Assembly (NCBI GenBank): GCA_041395105.1
Contig: JAWLBB010000008.1
Span: 62,001-126,000 of the forward strand
Origin: Opitutaceae bacterium
GTDB lineage: Bacteria > Verrucomicrobiota > Verrucomicrobiia > Opitutales > Opitutaceae
DNA length: 64,000 bases
Direction: 5' to 3'
Below, one piece after another: positions 45,589 to 52,837 of the stretch (within the stretch, counting starts at the first letter, position 1; every line of letters begins with the position of its first letter). A model generated the notes under the pieces. That model did no database searches and had not been told where the DNA came from. It worked only from the letters and a program-made list of their open reading frames with translations. The position numbers and the translations under genes are program-made.

Positions 45589-46058
45589 GGGTTGTTTCCT
45601 TCCGGTGCGCAGAACTGCTCGAGGGATATCGCTTCCACCAGATCGGAGTCCGACCAGAAGGTGCGGTCAATCTGCGCGTTTTCCCCCCGGATCCGCAGGC
45701 GGACGGCAATAGGGATGGGGTCGACGGCCGGTGTCGGCTCGATGTCGAGAACGAGGCGGGAATCCCCGGTGAGAGGTCCGGCGTAATCACCGGACCAGGA
45801 CAGGTCCGAAGTCGCGCGAGGTGCAAGAGGGACCCCTTCGAGGCGCATGCCCCAGGCGGTAACCGGCCGGCTCGCGATCACGTCGATGTTCAGATGCGAG
45901 GTTTCCATCCCTGACGGTTCGCCGACCTTCGGGTCGGCTGGAGTCGGGCGGGTTGTGTTCTCCGCGAAGCGACCCGCCACCAGGAAAGCGACGATTCCGT
46001 AGAGGGCGACGACCGCGATTCGTCCGGTGAAGCCGAGTGCCCGTCGGGGCGTCGTCAT
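45585..46058 (-). CDS. Single-pass membrane protein of unknown function within the metal importer operon
   Basis: 157 residues: a short cytoplasmic N-terminus (MTTPRRALGFTGR), one transmembrane helix at about 14-32 (IAVVALYGIVAFLVAG), then a periplasmic beta-rich domain with paired strands (VTAWGMRLEGVPL; SRLVLDIEPTPAV; IAVRLRIRGENAQIDRTF) and a single cysteine near the end (EQFCAPEG). No family is recognised. Both ends overlap neighbours by 4 bp: ATGA with the binding-protein stop and GTGA with the ATPase start. It must therefore be made in step with the importer and is a plausible accessory subunit. Confidence 0.75.
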   Translation of the reverse strand: MTTPRRALGFTGRIAVVALYGIVAFLVAGRFAENTTRPTPADPKVGEPSGMETSHLNIDVIASRPVTAWGMRLEGVPLAPRATSDLSWSGDYAGPLTGDSRLVLDIEPTPAVDPIPIAVRLRIRGENAQIDRTFWSDSDLVEAISLEQFCAPEGNNP

Positions 46059-47023
46059 GGCAGTGTCGCTGCCTCCGGATCGAGGATGCGCAGGATGCGG
46101 ATCACGTTGAGGGCGAACATACCGGTGAAGGTCGCCGAGAGCTCGCCCGGGGATCCGAGTGTGCCGGTGTAGAGGGTTTCGCCGACCGGAATGCCGCTTT
46201 CCCGGGCGATTTGCCGGATGACGCCCTGGTTGGAACCGTACTCGACAAAGATTCCCTGAATTCGGCGAGCCCTCAGGTCGTCGATGATGGCACTGATCTG
46301 GCGGGCGTCCGGGTCCTGGTAGGGGGACAAGCCGACCACGGAGACGATTTTCAGGCCGTAGGCCCGTCCGAAGTATTCGAGGCCCTGGTGGGAAACGAGG
46401 ATGGAGCGGGATCCGGCCGGCAGATTGAGCAACTGGCGGCGGGTCCAACTGTCGAGGGCAAGTAGTTCGCGGGTGTAGAGTTCCGTCAGCCGCAGGTAGG
46501 TGTCGCGTTCGAGGGGATTGATGTCGATGAGCGCATCACGGATGACCTCGGCGTAGGTGACGGCATTCCTGAGGTCCTGCCAGGCGTGGGGATCGACGGG
46601 ACCGTGGTGATGGTCATGGTCATCGAGCGGATCGTGATCGGTCGGGTCGATTGAGATGAGCCGGGAACGCACCGCGGCCTCGACCAATCGTCCCTTGAAG
46701 TCGGCATTCTCGAGAATCGGATCGAGCGTGGTCTCCAAGCCGAAACCATTGATGACGAGAAGATCCGCATCGGTCAGGTCGCGGATAGTGGCCGGCGTCG
46801 GATCGAAGGAATGGATGTCGAGGCCGGGGGGCAGCAGGCAGATGGCCTCCACCCGATCACCGCCGACATGGAGCACCATATCGTGCAGGATGGGATTGGT
46901 CGTGACCACTCTCGGATTGGGGGATTCCGACGTCTTCTGTCCGGCGGCGGCAAGGAAGCTGCCGCTCAGAAGCAGGACGATGGCAAGACGGGCCGCGGAA
47001 TGGACGGACAGGATGGAGGTCAC
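46055..47023 (-). CDS. Metal ABC transporter solute-binding protein (ZnuA/TroA type)
   Basis: 322-residue periplasmic cluster 9 binding protein. Signal peptide about 8-28 (ARLAIVLLLSGSFLAAAG). Metal-ligand His candidates are in PGLDIHSFDPTP and DPHAWQDLRNA and in LVSHQGLEYFG, with an acidic ligand in IFVEYGSNQ. A flexible histidine/aspartate-rich loop DHDPLDDHDHHHGPVD (about 129-144) is typical of zinc binders. The GTG at 47023 starts the operon. Zinc is favoured by the His-rich loop, but manganese cannot be excluded. The gene is divergent from the ClpP-like protein. Confidence 0.93.
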   Translation of the reverse strand: MTSILSVHSAARLAIVLLLSGSFLAAAGQKTSESPNPRVVTTNPILHDMVLHVGGDRVEAICLLPPGLDIHSFDPTPATIRDLTDADLLVINGFGLETTLDPILENADFKGRLVEAAVRSRLISIDPTDHDPLDDHDHHHGPVDPHAWQDLRNAVTYAEVIRDALIDINPLERDTYLRLTELYTRELLALDSWTRRQLLNLPAGSRSILVSHQGLEYFGRAYGLKIVSVVGLSPYQDPDARQISAIIDDLRARRIQGIFVEYGSNQGVIRQIARESGIPVGETLYTGTLGSPGELSATFTGMFALNVIRILRILDPEAATLP

Positions 47024-47208
47024 GGGTTCTGGATGAATCGGACAAATGCGGCATTCGTCAACCCATCAGTCGGCCTGGATACGGCCGAACCGGCGGTGGT
47101 GACAGGTCCATCTCCGTGCGGTTCGGGAACCAGGCGGGCGAACGGCTGTCCGGGAGAGGGCATCAGTTCTTGTTGCGAAACGGAAAAATGCGATCACCTT
47201 CTTGAATC

Positions 47209-48627
47209 ATGCGGTTCACTCAAATATCCCCAATCATCGCGCTTTCGGCAATTCTCGTCAATGGGTTGCCCGTGTCTGCGCAGGAGACCGGCAGTCTTGA
47301 GCCCATGGTGGTGGAGACGGATGCCGACGACCTTGAGGGCGTCACCGTCCAGGTGGTGATGGAGTCGGGTGACTCCGGGGCGAGTGCCGTCGCCGACGAT
47401 CAATCCGAATCCGAGGACCGCGAGATGAAGGCGTTGCGGGAAAAGCGCGACCGGCTTTCCATCCTCAATCAGATTGCGGCGGAGGAGCAGAAGCAGCAGC
47501 TCAACGAATTGAAAGCGGAGCGGGAGCGGATCGCTCTTGAGAACGGACTGGCTCGGGAGAAGCTGGCTCTGGAAATGGCCGAGGCCAAGGCGGCCCTGGA
47601 TCGACTGAGCCTGGAGGTGGAGCAGGTGAACAAACAGCTCTCGCTGGAAGGGGCGATGCGCAAGAAGGCGCTTGAGACAGAACTGGCGGATATGCGGGCG
47701 GAGGAGGAGCGCCTGAAGCTGGCCAATTCGCTGGCGGGACAATCGATCGAGGCACGGATGATCGACTACCGCCTGAAGGAAGCCGAATTCAAGAACGAGA
47801 AGACCGGGCTGGAGAACGAAGTCGCCCGACTGCAGGCGGAATTGATCAAACGGGAGAAGACTGAGATACTTGAAGACCAGGTGGTTGCGGAAAGGGACTA
47901 TCGGATCGATCCGTTTCTTGACGGCCAGTTGGTGGTGAGCGATCGACGGATTGCCCTGAATGGCCCGATCTTCCAGGAGACGGCCGATTACGTGGCGGAG
48001 CGGATTGCCTTCTTCAACAACCAGAATGACGAGTTTCCGATCTTCATCGTGATCGATTATTCGCCGGGCGGCTCGGCCATGGCGGGGTTCAAGATCCTGC
48101 GATCAATGCAGGGAAGCGAGGCGCCCGTTTACGTGGTGGTGAAATCGTATGCGGCGAGCATGGCGGCAGCCATCGCGACGCTGGCCGAGCGGTCGTTTGC
48201 CTATCCCAACGCCATCATGCTTCATCACCAGGCCGCGACCATCGTCTGGGGCAACCTGACCCAGCAGCGCGAGGCGCTCGAGCAGGCCCAGAAATGGTGG
48301 ACAAGGCTGGCCGAACCGATCGCGGCCAAGATGGGTATCACCCTCGATGAATTCATCGAGAGGATGTATCAGAAGAACTCGGACGGCAACTGGAGCGAGT
48401 TTGCCGATGAGGCGGTCAAACTCGGATGGATCGACGAGATTGCCACCAATGTCCGGGAGACCTCCTATGTGAAGAATCCCGACCGGTTTGGCTCGTCCGT
48501 TCCCGTCACGGTCCGCCTGGAAGAACGCATCGATGACAAGGGCAAGCCCTATGCGATGCTTCCCCGGCTGGTCCCGTTCGACCACTATTACCTCTACAAT
48601 CCGGACAAGTACTACCGGCTGCCCTGA
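47209..48627 (+). CDS. Apparently exported ClpP-like serine protease with long coiled coil
   Basis: 472 residues in three parts: signal peptide (1 to about 24, ending PVSA), a highly charged coiled coil (about 70-225, heptad-like LKAERERIALENGLAREKL), then a ClpP/crotonase-fold protease domain (about 230-430). ClpP hallmarks: LNGPIFQETADYVAERI, IDYSPGGSAMAG (oxyanion-loop GG), nucleophile S317 in SYAASMAAAI, and His H340 in PNAIMLHHQA. The third triad position falls around GNW (392-395), where N394 or D392 aligns near the usual Asp, so catalysis needs checking. A further 40 residues end FDHYYLYNPDKYYRLP. A Clp ATPase would not be available outside the cytoplasm, so any activity should be ATP-independent. 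Confidence 0.8.
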   Translation: MRFTQISPIIALSAILVNGLPVSAQETGSLEPMVVETDADDLEGVTVQVVMESGDSGASAVADDQSESEDREMKALREKRDRLSILNQIAAEEQKQQLNELKAERERIALENGLAREKLALEMAEAKAALDRLSLEVEQVNKQLSLEGAMRKKALETELADMRAEEERLKLANSLAGQSIEARMIDYRLKEAEFKNEKTGLENEVARLQAELIKREKTEILEDQVVAERDYRIDPFLDGQLVVSDRRIALNGPIFQETADYVAERIAFFNNQNDEFPIFIVIDYSPGGSAMAGFKILRSMQGSEAPVYVVVKSYAASMAAAIATLAERSFAYPNAIMLHHQAATIVWGNLTQQREALEQAQKWWTRLAEPIAAKMGITLDEFIERMYQKNSDGNWSEFADEAVKLGWIDEIATNVRETSYVKNPDRFGSSVPVTVRLEERIDDKGKPYAMLPRLVPFDHYYLYNPDKYYRLP

Positions 48628-48664
48628 GGGGGTGGCGGCTCAATCCATTACTTCGAGAGTCGGT

Positions 48665-48718
48665 AGGAGAGGCTTTATGCCTCGAGACGACAGTTGATCG
48701 AGGCGTAAAGCCTCTCCT
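48665..48718. repeat. 21-bp inverted repeat, intergenic palindrome family 1
   Basis: The arms 48665-48685 (AGGAGAGGCTTTATGCCTCGA with the pairing partner at 48698-48718) match with one difference around a 12-nt loop. It lies between convergent genes and could end both transcripts. A related, degraded copy is at 59745-59769. Confidence 0.65.
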
Positions 48719-48739
48719 GCAAACGCAACCTGCATGCGA

Positions 48740-48764
48740 GGGACGGCCCGGCGGCCCGTCCCTA
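48740..48764. repeat. Dispersed intergenic palindrome (copy near 48.7 kb)
   Basis: It begins GGGACGG and ends CCGTCCCTA; bases 48741-48764 match 31269-31292 with one change. The arms pair over seven bases. It is adjacent to the 21-bp inverted repeat, making a compact block of two palindromes. Confidence 0.6.
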
Positions 48765-48792
48765 CCACGGATTCCCTTCGGGTCCTACGGGT

Positions 48793-49569
48793 TCAGGCTT
48801 TGGAGCTTGCGGCGACTGACGAGGCGTCAGGTGCGGCGGCATCATCGGGATCGAACTCGTAGCCGATTCCGTGGATGGTGCGCAGGCAATCGAGCGGGCG
48901 ATCGTTGCGGTTGAAGATGTCCCTGATCTTCACGATGTACTGATCGAGCGAGCGGCTCCTGACGTCGGCGTGCAGGCCCCAGACCGAATGGATCAGGTTT
49001 TTCCGGGTGATGATGGACCGCGGATTGGCATTGAGGTAGGCAAGGATACCCAGTTCCTTCCGGCCGATCTTTTCGGATTCGCCGTTTTCAAAGTTGATCG
49101 ACATGGTGCCGGGATCAACAGTCCCGCCGGCAAAACCGAAAGGTTCATCCGTAACCCGGACGTTCTTGGTCACGTTATGGTCGCCGGCTGATTCGGCCCG
49201 TCGAAGCACGGCGTGGATCCGCGCCACCAATTCGGCGGCGCTGAACGGTTTGGTCACGTAATCGTCAGCACCGATTTCCAGGCCTTTGACCTTGGAGACT
49301 TCAGAGTCGTTCCCGGTGAGAAAGATGGTCGGCACGGCCGTCTCCTTGCGTCGGAGTTCCTCAAGGAAGGTGAACCCGTCCTGGTCGGGAAGGGTCACGT
49401 CGAGCAGCATCAGGTTGGCGAAGTTGTTCTCCAGGAAGCGCTTGGCGTGAGCAGTCCGGTGGTAGACCTGGGTCAGCATCCCGGCGTGTTCGAGATGCTC
49501 CTGGATCGCTGAGGCAAGGGCCTCGTCGTCTTCGACGATTAGGATGAGCGGTTTGGGACGGGCTACCAT
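48793..49569 (-). CDS. OmpR-family response regulator (orphan)
   Basis: 258-residue two-domain transcription regulator. Receiver: acidic pair D13/D14 (EDD), phospho-acceptor D57 in MLLDVTLPDQDG, switch T85 (LTGND) and K107 (VTKPFS). Winged-helix DNA-binding domain about 145-240, with KELGILAYL and RSRSLDQYIVKIRDIF, ending IHGIGYEF. The linker (about 125-145) is short. No histidine kinase gene is adjacent, so it is an orphan or works with a distant kinase. Alanine/serine-rich C-terminal tail (DASSVAASSKA). Divergent from hisG, with about 200 bp between. Confidence 0.93.
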   Translation of the reverse strand: MVARPKPLILIVEDDEALASAIQEHLEHAGMLTQVYHRTAHAKRFLENNFANLMLLDVTLPDQDGFTFLEELRRKETAVPTIFLTGNDSEVSKVKGLEIGADDYVTKPFSAAELVARIHAVLRRAESAGDHNVTKNVRVTDEPFGFAGGTVDPGTMSINFENGESEKIGRKELGILAYLNANPRSIITRKNLIHSVWGLHADVRSRSLDQYIVKIRDIFNRNDRPLDCLRTIHGIGYEFDPDDAAAPDASSVAASSKA

Positions 49570-49775
49570 GTTCGTTTGAGTGGATCGTTAATATTCTTTG
49601 AAATCGTCAAGACAAGAGCCGGATTAAGGGATTTTATCGGCATTTGCGGGAATGTGACGAACGCAATCGGGCTGAGGCTTGGAATGGGTGATGTTCGGGC
49701 AGTGCCGAGTTGGATTTGGTCGGGGTTCTCCTAAATTGGCTTGAGTGTTGGATCGGGGCGGTTCTGGTTTCTTTT

Positions 49776-50660
49776 GTGTCAGACAGCAAGCCACTCCTCA
49801 TGATCGGATTGCCCAAGGGAAGTCTCGAAGAGGCAACCCGGGCGCTCTTCGCGAAAGCGGGATTTCGCATCTCGGTCAGCTCCCGTTCTTATCGACCGGT
49901 TTTCGACGATCCTGAGCTCGACGGGCGGCTTGTCCGGGCCCAGGAAATCAGCCGTTACGTCGACCATGGGTATTTTGATTGCGGTCTGACCGGGCAGGAT
50001 TGGATCCTCGAGAACGAATCCGATGTGGTTGAGGTCTGCGATCTGATCTACAGCCGGGCCTCCAATGCCAGGTCTCGCTGGGTGATCGCGGTCCCGGAAG
50101 AGTCGCCGATCCGCCGGGTGGAGGACCTGGAGGGCAGGCGGGTCGCCACCGAACTGGTTGGCACGACCCGCCGGTTCCTGGAATCGAAGGGGGTAAAGGC
50201 CGAGGTGGAGTTTTCCTGGGGTGCGACGGAGGTGAAGGTCCCGGACCTGGTCGATGCCATCGTGGATATCACGGAGACGGGCAGTTCGCTGCGGGCGAAC
50301 AAGCTGCGGATCGTCGATACCCTCATGTTGACCAACACGAAGTTCATCGCCAATCGAGTCAGCTGGGCGAATCCGGAAAAGCGCCGCAAGATCGAGACGA
50401 TCGCGCTGCTGCTGAAAGCGGCCCTGGAGGCCGAAAGCAAGGTCGGGCTCAAGCTGAACACGCCCAAGGCCGGACTGGAGGAACTCCTCAAATCGCTCCC
50501 GGCCCTGCGCAATCCGACGGTTTCTCCCCTGACCAGCCCGGACTGGGTGGCGCTGGAGACGGTCATCGATGAAAGCGTGGTGCGCGAAATCATTCCCCGG
50601 CTGAAGGAATTGGGGGCCGAAGGGATTATTGAATACCCGCTGAACAAGGTGGTCTACTGA
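49776..50660 (+). CDS. hisG: ATP phosphoribosyltransferase, long form
   Basis: 294-residue first enzyme of histidine biosynthesis, condensing ATP and [18 protein letters not shown] is the N-terminal signature, [10 protein letters not shown] and [21 protein letters not shown] are the catalytic PRPP-binding regions, and a C-terminal regulatory domain (about 215-290, [18 protein letters not shown]) makes it a long-form, HisZ-independent HisG. GTG 49776 is chosen; TTG 49710 and ATG 49800 are alternatives. One base separates its stop from aguB, so the three downstream genes are probably one operon, although no other his gene is present. Confidence 0.95.
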   Translation: MSDSKPLLMIGLPKGSLEEATRALFAKAGFRISVSSRSYRPVFDDPELDGRLVRAQEISRYVDHGYFDCGLTGQDWILENESDVVEVCDLIYSRASNARSRWVIAVPEESPIRRVEDLEGRRVATELVGTTRRFLESKGVKAEVEFSWGATEVKVPDLVDAIVDITETGSSLRANKLRIVDTLMLTNTKFIANRVSWANPEKRRKIETIALLLKAALEAESKVGLKLNTPKAGLEELLKSLPALRNPTVSPLTSPDWVALETVIDESVVREIIPRLKELGAEGIIEYPLNKVVY

Positions 50661-50661
50661 C

Positions 50662-51522
50662 ATGACGGTCAGAGTCGGATTGATCCAGACCTCCGCTTCG
50701 GAGGATGCGGCGGCAAATCTTGAAAAGACAATTGCGCTGGTGCACCGGGCGGCGGATGCGGGGGCGCAGATCATCTGCCTGCAGGAACTCTTCCTGACCC
50801 CGTATTTCTGCAAGCGTGAGGATGTGGGTCTCTTTGCCCTGGCCGAGCCGGTGCCGGGGCCGACGACCGACCGGATGGTCGAGGTGGCACGGGAGCGGGC
50901 CGTGGTCCTGGTGGTGTCACTCTTTGAGAAGAGGGCATCGGGATTGTATCACAATACTGCGGCGGTCATCGATGCGGACGGGAGGTACCTGGGCAAGTAC
51001 CGGAAGATGCATATCCCGGACGATCCCCTCTACTACGAGAAATTCTATTTCACGCCCGGAGACCTCGGTTACCGCTCCTGGAAGACCCGCTACGGGACGA
51101 TCGGCGTGCTCATCTGCTGGGACCAATGGTATCCCGAGGCGGCCCGGCTGACCGCGCTTTCCGGGGCGCAGATTCTCTTCTATCCGACCGCGATCGGCTG
51201 GCATCTACACGAAAAAGAGACTCACGGCGCCGCTCACCACACCGCCTGGGAAACCGTCCAGCGGGGCCATGCCGTGGCCAACGGCTGTTACGTGGTCGCG
51301 GTCAACCGCATCGGGTTGGAGGAGTCGATCGAGTTCTTCGGCGGCTCATTTGTCGCCGATCCCCACGGACAACTCCTGCACAAATCCCCTCATGACCGGG
51401 AGGAAGTCGCGGTTGTCGATGTTGACCTGGAGAGCATCGACGACGTCCGTTGCAACTGGCCCTTCCTGCGTGACCGGAGGATCGATACCTACGGCGATCT
51501 GCAGAAGCGCTACATCGACTGA
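50662..51522 (+). CDS. aguB: N-carbamoylputrescine amidohydrolase
   Basis: 286-residue carbon-nitrogen hydrolase giving putrescine from N-carbamoylputrescine. The nitrilase triad is complete: E42 in CLQELFLTPYF, K115 in YRKMHIPDD and C152 in LICWDQWYPEAAR. The sequences PDDPLYYEKFYFTPGD and HHTAWETVQRGHA are characteristic of AguB. Length is normal. It lies 1 bp after hisG, and its stop overlaps the aguA ATG (TGATG), so AguB and AguA are translated together. Confidence 0.95.
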   Translation: MTVRVGLIQTSASEDAAANLEKTIALVHRAADAGAQIICLQELFLTPYFCKREDVGLFALAEPVPGPTTDRMVEVARERAVVLVVSLFEKRASGLYHNTAAVIDADGRYLGKYRKMHIPDDPLYYEKFYFTPGDLGYRSWKTRYGTIGVLICWDQWYPEAARLTALSGAQILFYPTAIGWHLHEKETHGAAHHTAWETVQRGHAVANGCYVVAVNRIGLEESIEFFGGSFVADPHGQLLHKSPHDREEVAVVDVDLESIDDVRCNWPFLRDRRIDTYGDLQKRYID

Positions 51523-52586
51523 TGGATGCGTCCGGACCGACCCCTTCCGCCCTCGGGTTCCGGATGCCGGCGGAGTGGTCGCGGCAGCGTGCGGTCTGGT
51601 TGTCCTGGCCGCATAAACTGGATACATGGCCGGGGAAGTTCGGCCCGATTCCGGCCAAGTTTGCCGAGATCGCGGCCGTCATCAGCCGCCATGAGGAGGT
51701 GGGCATCAATTGTGCGGCCGCACTGCAGGCCGGCGCCCTCACTCTGCTCCGTGATGCGGGCGCGGAGGTGGCTCGCATCCATCTTTACGATCATCCGACC
51801 AATGACACCTGGTGTCGGGATCACGGGCCGATCTTTGTCCGTCACCCGGAGACCGGGGAGGTCGCGGCGACCGACTGGCGTTACAATGCGTGGGGAGGCA
51901 AGTACCCACCCTTTGATCTCGACAACCGGATACCGGAGCGGATTGCCGCGGTTCGCGGTTACCGCCGTTTCGCCTTTGACCTGATCCTCGAGGGCGGCTC
52001 GCTGGACGTGAACGGGGTGGGGGACCTCCTGACCACGGAGGCCTGCCTGCTCAACCCGAACCGCAATCCGACGCGTTCGCGTGGAGAGATCGAAACGGCC
52101 CTGCGGGAGGGGCTTGGGGTTGAGCGGATCCATTGGTTGGCGGACGGCATCATCGGAGACGACACGGACGGTCATGTGGATGACCTGTCGCGTTTCTTCT
52201 CACCAACCGGTATCGTCACCTGTCTTGAGCCCAATACGGCAGATGCCAATCACCCGATCCTGCAGGATAACTTCGAGCGTCTCCATGGACTCAGGGACGG
52301 TTCCGGGCAACCCTTCGAAATCCGCACTCTTCCGATGCCGGAACCGTGTTTCCATGAGGACCAGCAGATGCCGGCCAGCTATGCGAATTTCCTGATCATC
52401 AACGACGCGGTCCTGATGCCGACCTTCCGACAGGCTGACCGGGACACCGAGGCGGCCGCTGTTCTGGCGGGTTGTTTTCCGGGCCGTAAGGTCATCCCGG
52501 TCGACTGCCTGGACCTGGTCTGGGGCCTGGGCACCCTCCATTGCATTTCGCAACAGGAGCCGGAGGGCCGGGTTGGGGGTGGGTAG
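51522..52586 (+). CDS. aguA: Agmatine deiminase
   Basis: 354-residue peptidylarginine-deiminase-family enzyme that converts agmatine to N-carbamoylputrescine. The substrate motif NDTWCRDHGPIFV, the WGGKYPPF segment, the IEGG-equivalent LILEGGSLDVNG and the DGHVDDLSRF motif are all present. The nucleophile is C341 in GTLHCISQQ. Size is typical. It is coupled to aguB by a 1-bp overlap, giving a complete two-step agmatine-to-putrescine route; an arginine decarboxylase should lie elsewhere. Confidence 0.95.
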   Translation: MDASGPTPSALGFRMPAEWSRQRAVWLSWPHKLDTWPGKFGPIPAKFAEIAAVISRHEEVGINCAAALQAGALTLLRDAGAEVARIHLYDHPTNDTWCRDHGPIFVRHPETGEVAATDWRYNAWGGKYPPFDLDNRIPERIAAVRGYRRFAFDLILEGGSLDVNGVGDLLTTEACLLNPNRNPTRSRGEIETALREGLGVERIHWLADGIIGDDTDGHVDDLSRFFSPTGIVTCLEPNTADANHPILQDNFERLHGLRDGSGQPFEIRTLPMPEPCFHEDQQMPASYANFLIINDAVLMPTFRQADRDTEAAAVLAGCFPGRKVIPVDCLDLVWGLGTLHCISQQEPEGRVGGG

Positions 52587-52617
52587 GGATTGAGATTTGC
52601 GACTTGAGATCCGGCGG

Positions 52618-52636
52618 CAGGGATCCGAAATCCCTG
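52618..52636 (+). terminator. Possible hairpin downstream of aguA
   Basis: CAGGGAT, 5-nt loop, ATCCCTG begins 32 nt after the aguA stop. There is no clear T-tract, so this is only a candidate transcript end. Confidence 0.35.
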
Positions 52637-52705
52637 ATTGGCTTCGCTTTTCCCTTGCAGGGGGAGGCGGGGTTTGAGAGATTTCACGGTTTGCGGCGAA
52701 AAATA

Positions 52706-52736
52706 TGACCGGCAGCCGCCTGCTCCAGGCCGGTCA
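52706..52736 (+). promoter_or_regulatory. Hairpin in the rpsA leader region
   Basis: TGACCGG (52706-52712) pairs with CCGGTCA (52730-52736) around a 17-nt loop, about 100 nt before the rpsA start. It could take part in feedback control of S1 synthesis, but no homologous leader is recognised. An SD (GGAAGG, 52823-52828) precedes the start. Confidence 0.35.
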
Positions 52737-52837
52737 CTCTGTAGTTCAACCCTTAATCACGGTCAGCGTCAGTCGCTGGCATCGCCTTTCAGGTCACCGG
52801 CAGACGGAGCGGATCCGGCAGACGGAAGGTTTCAGTC

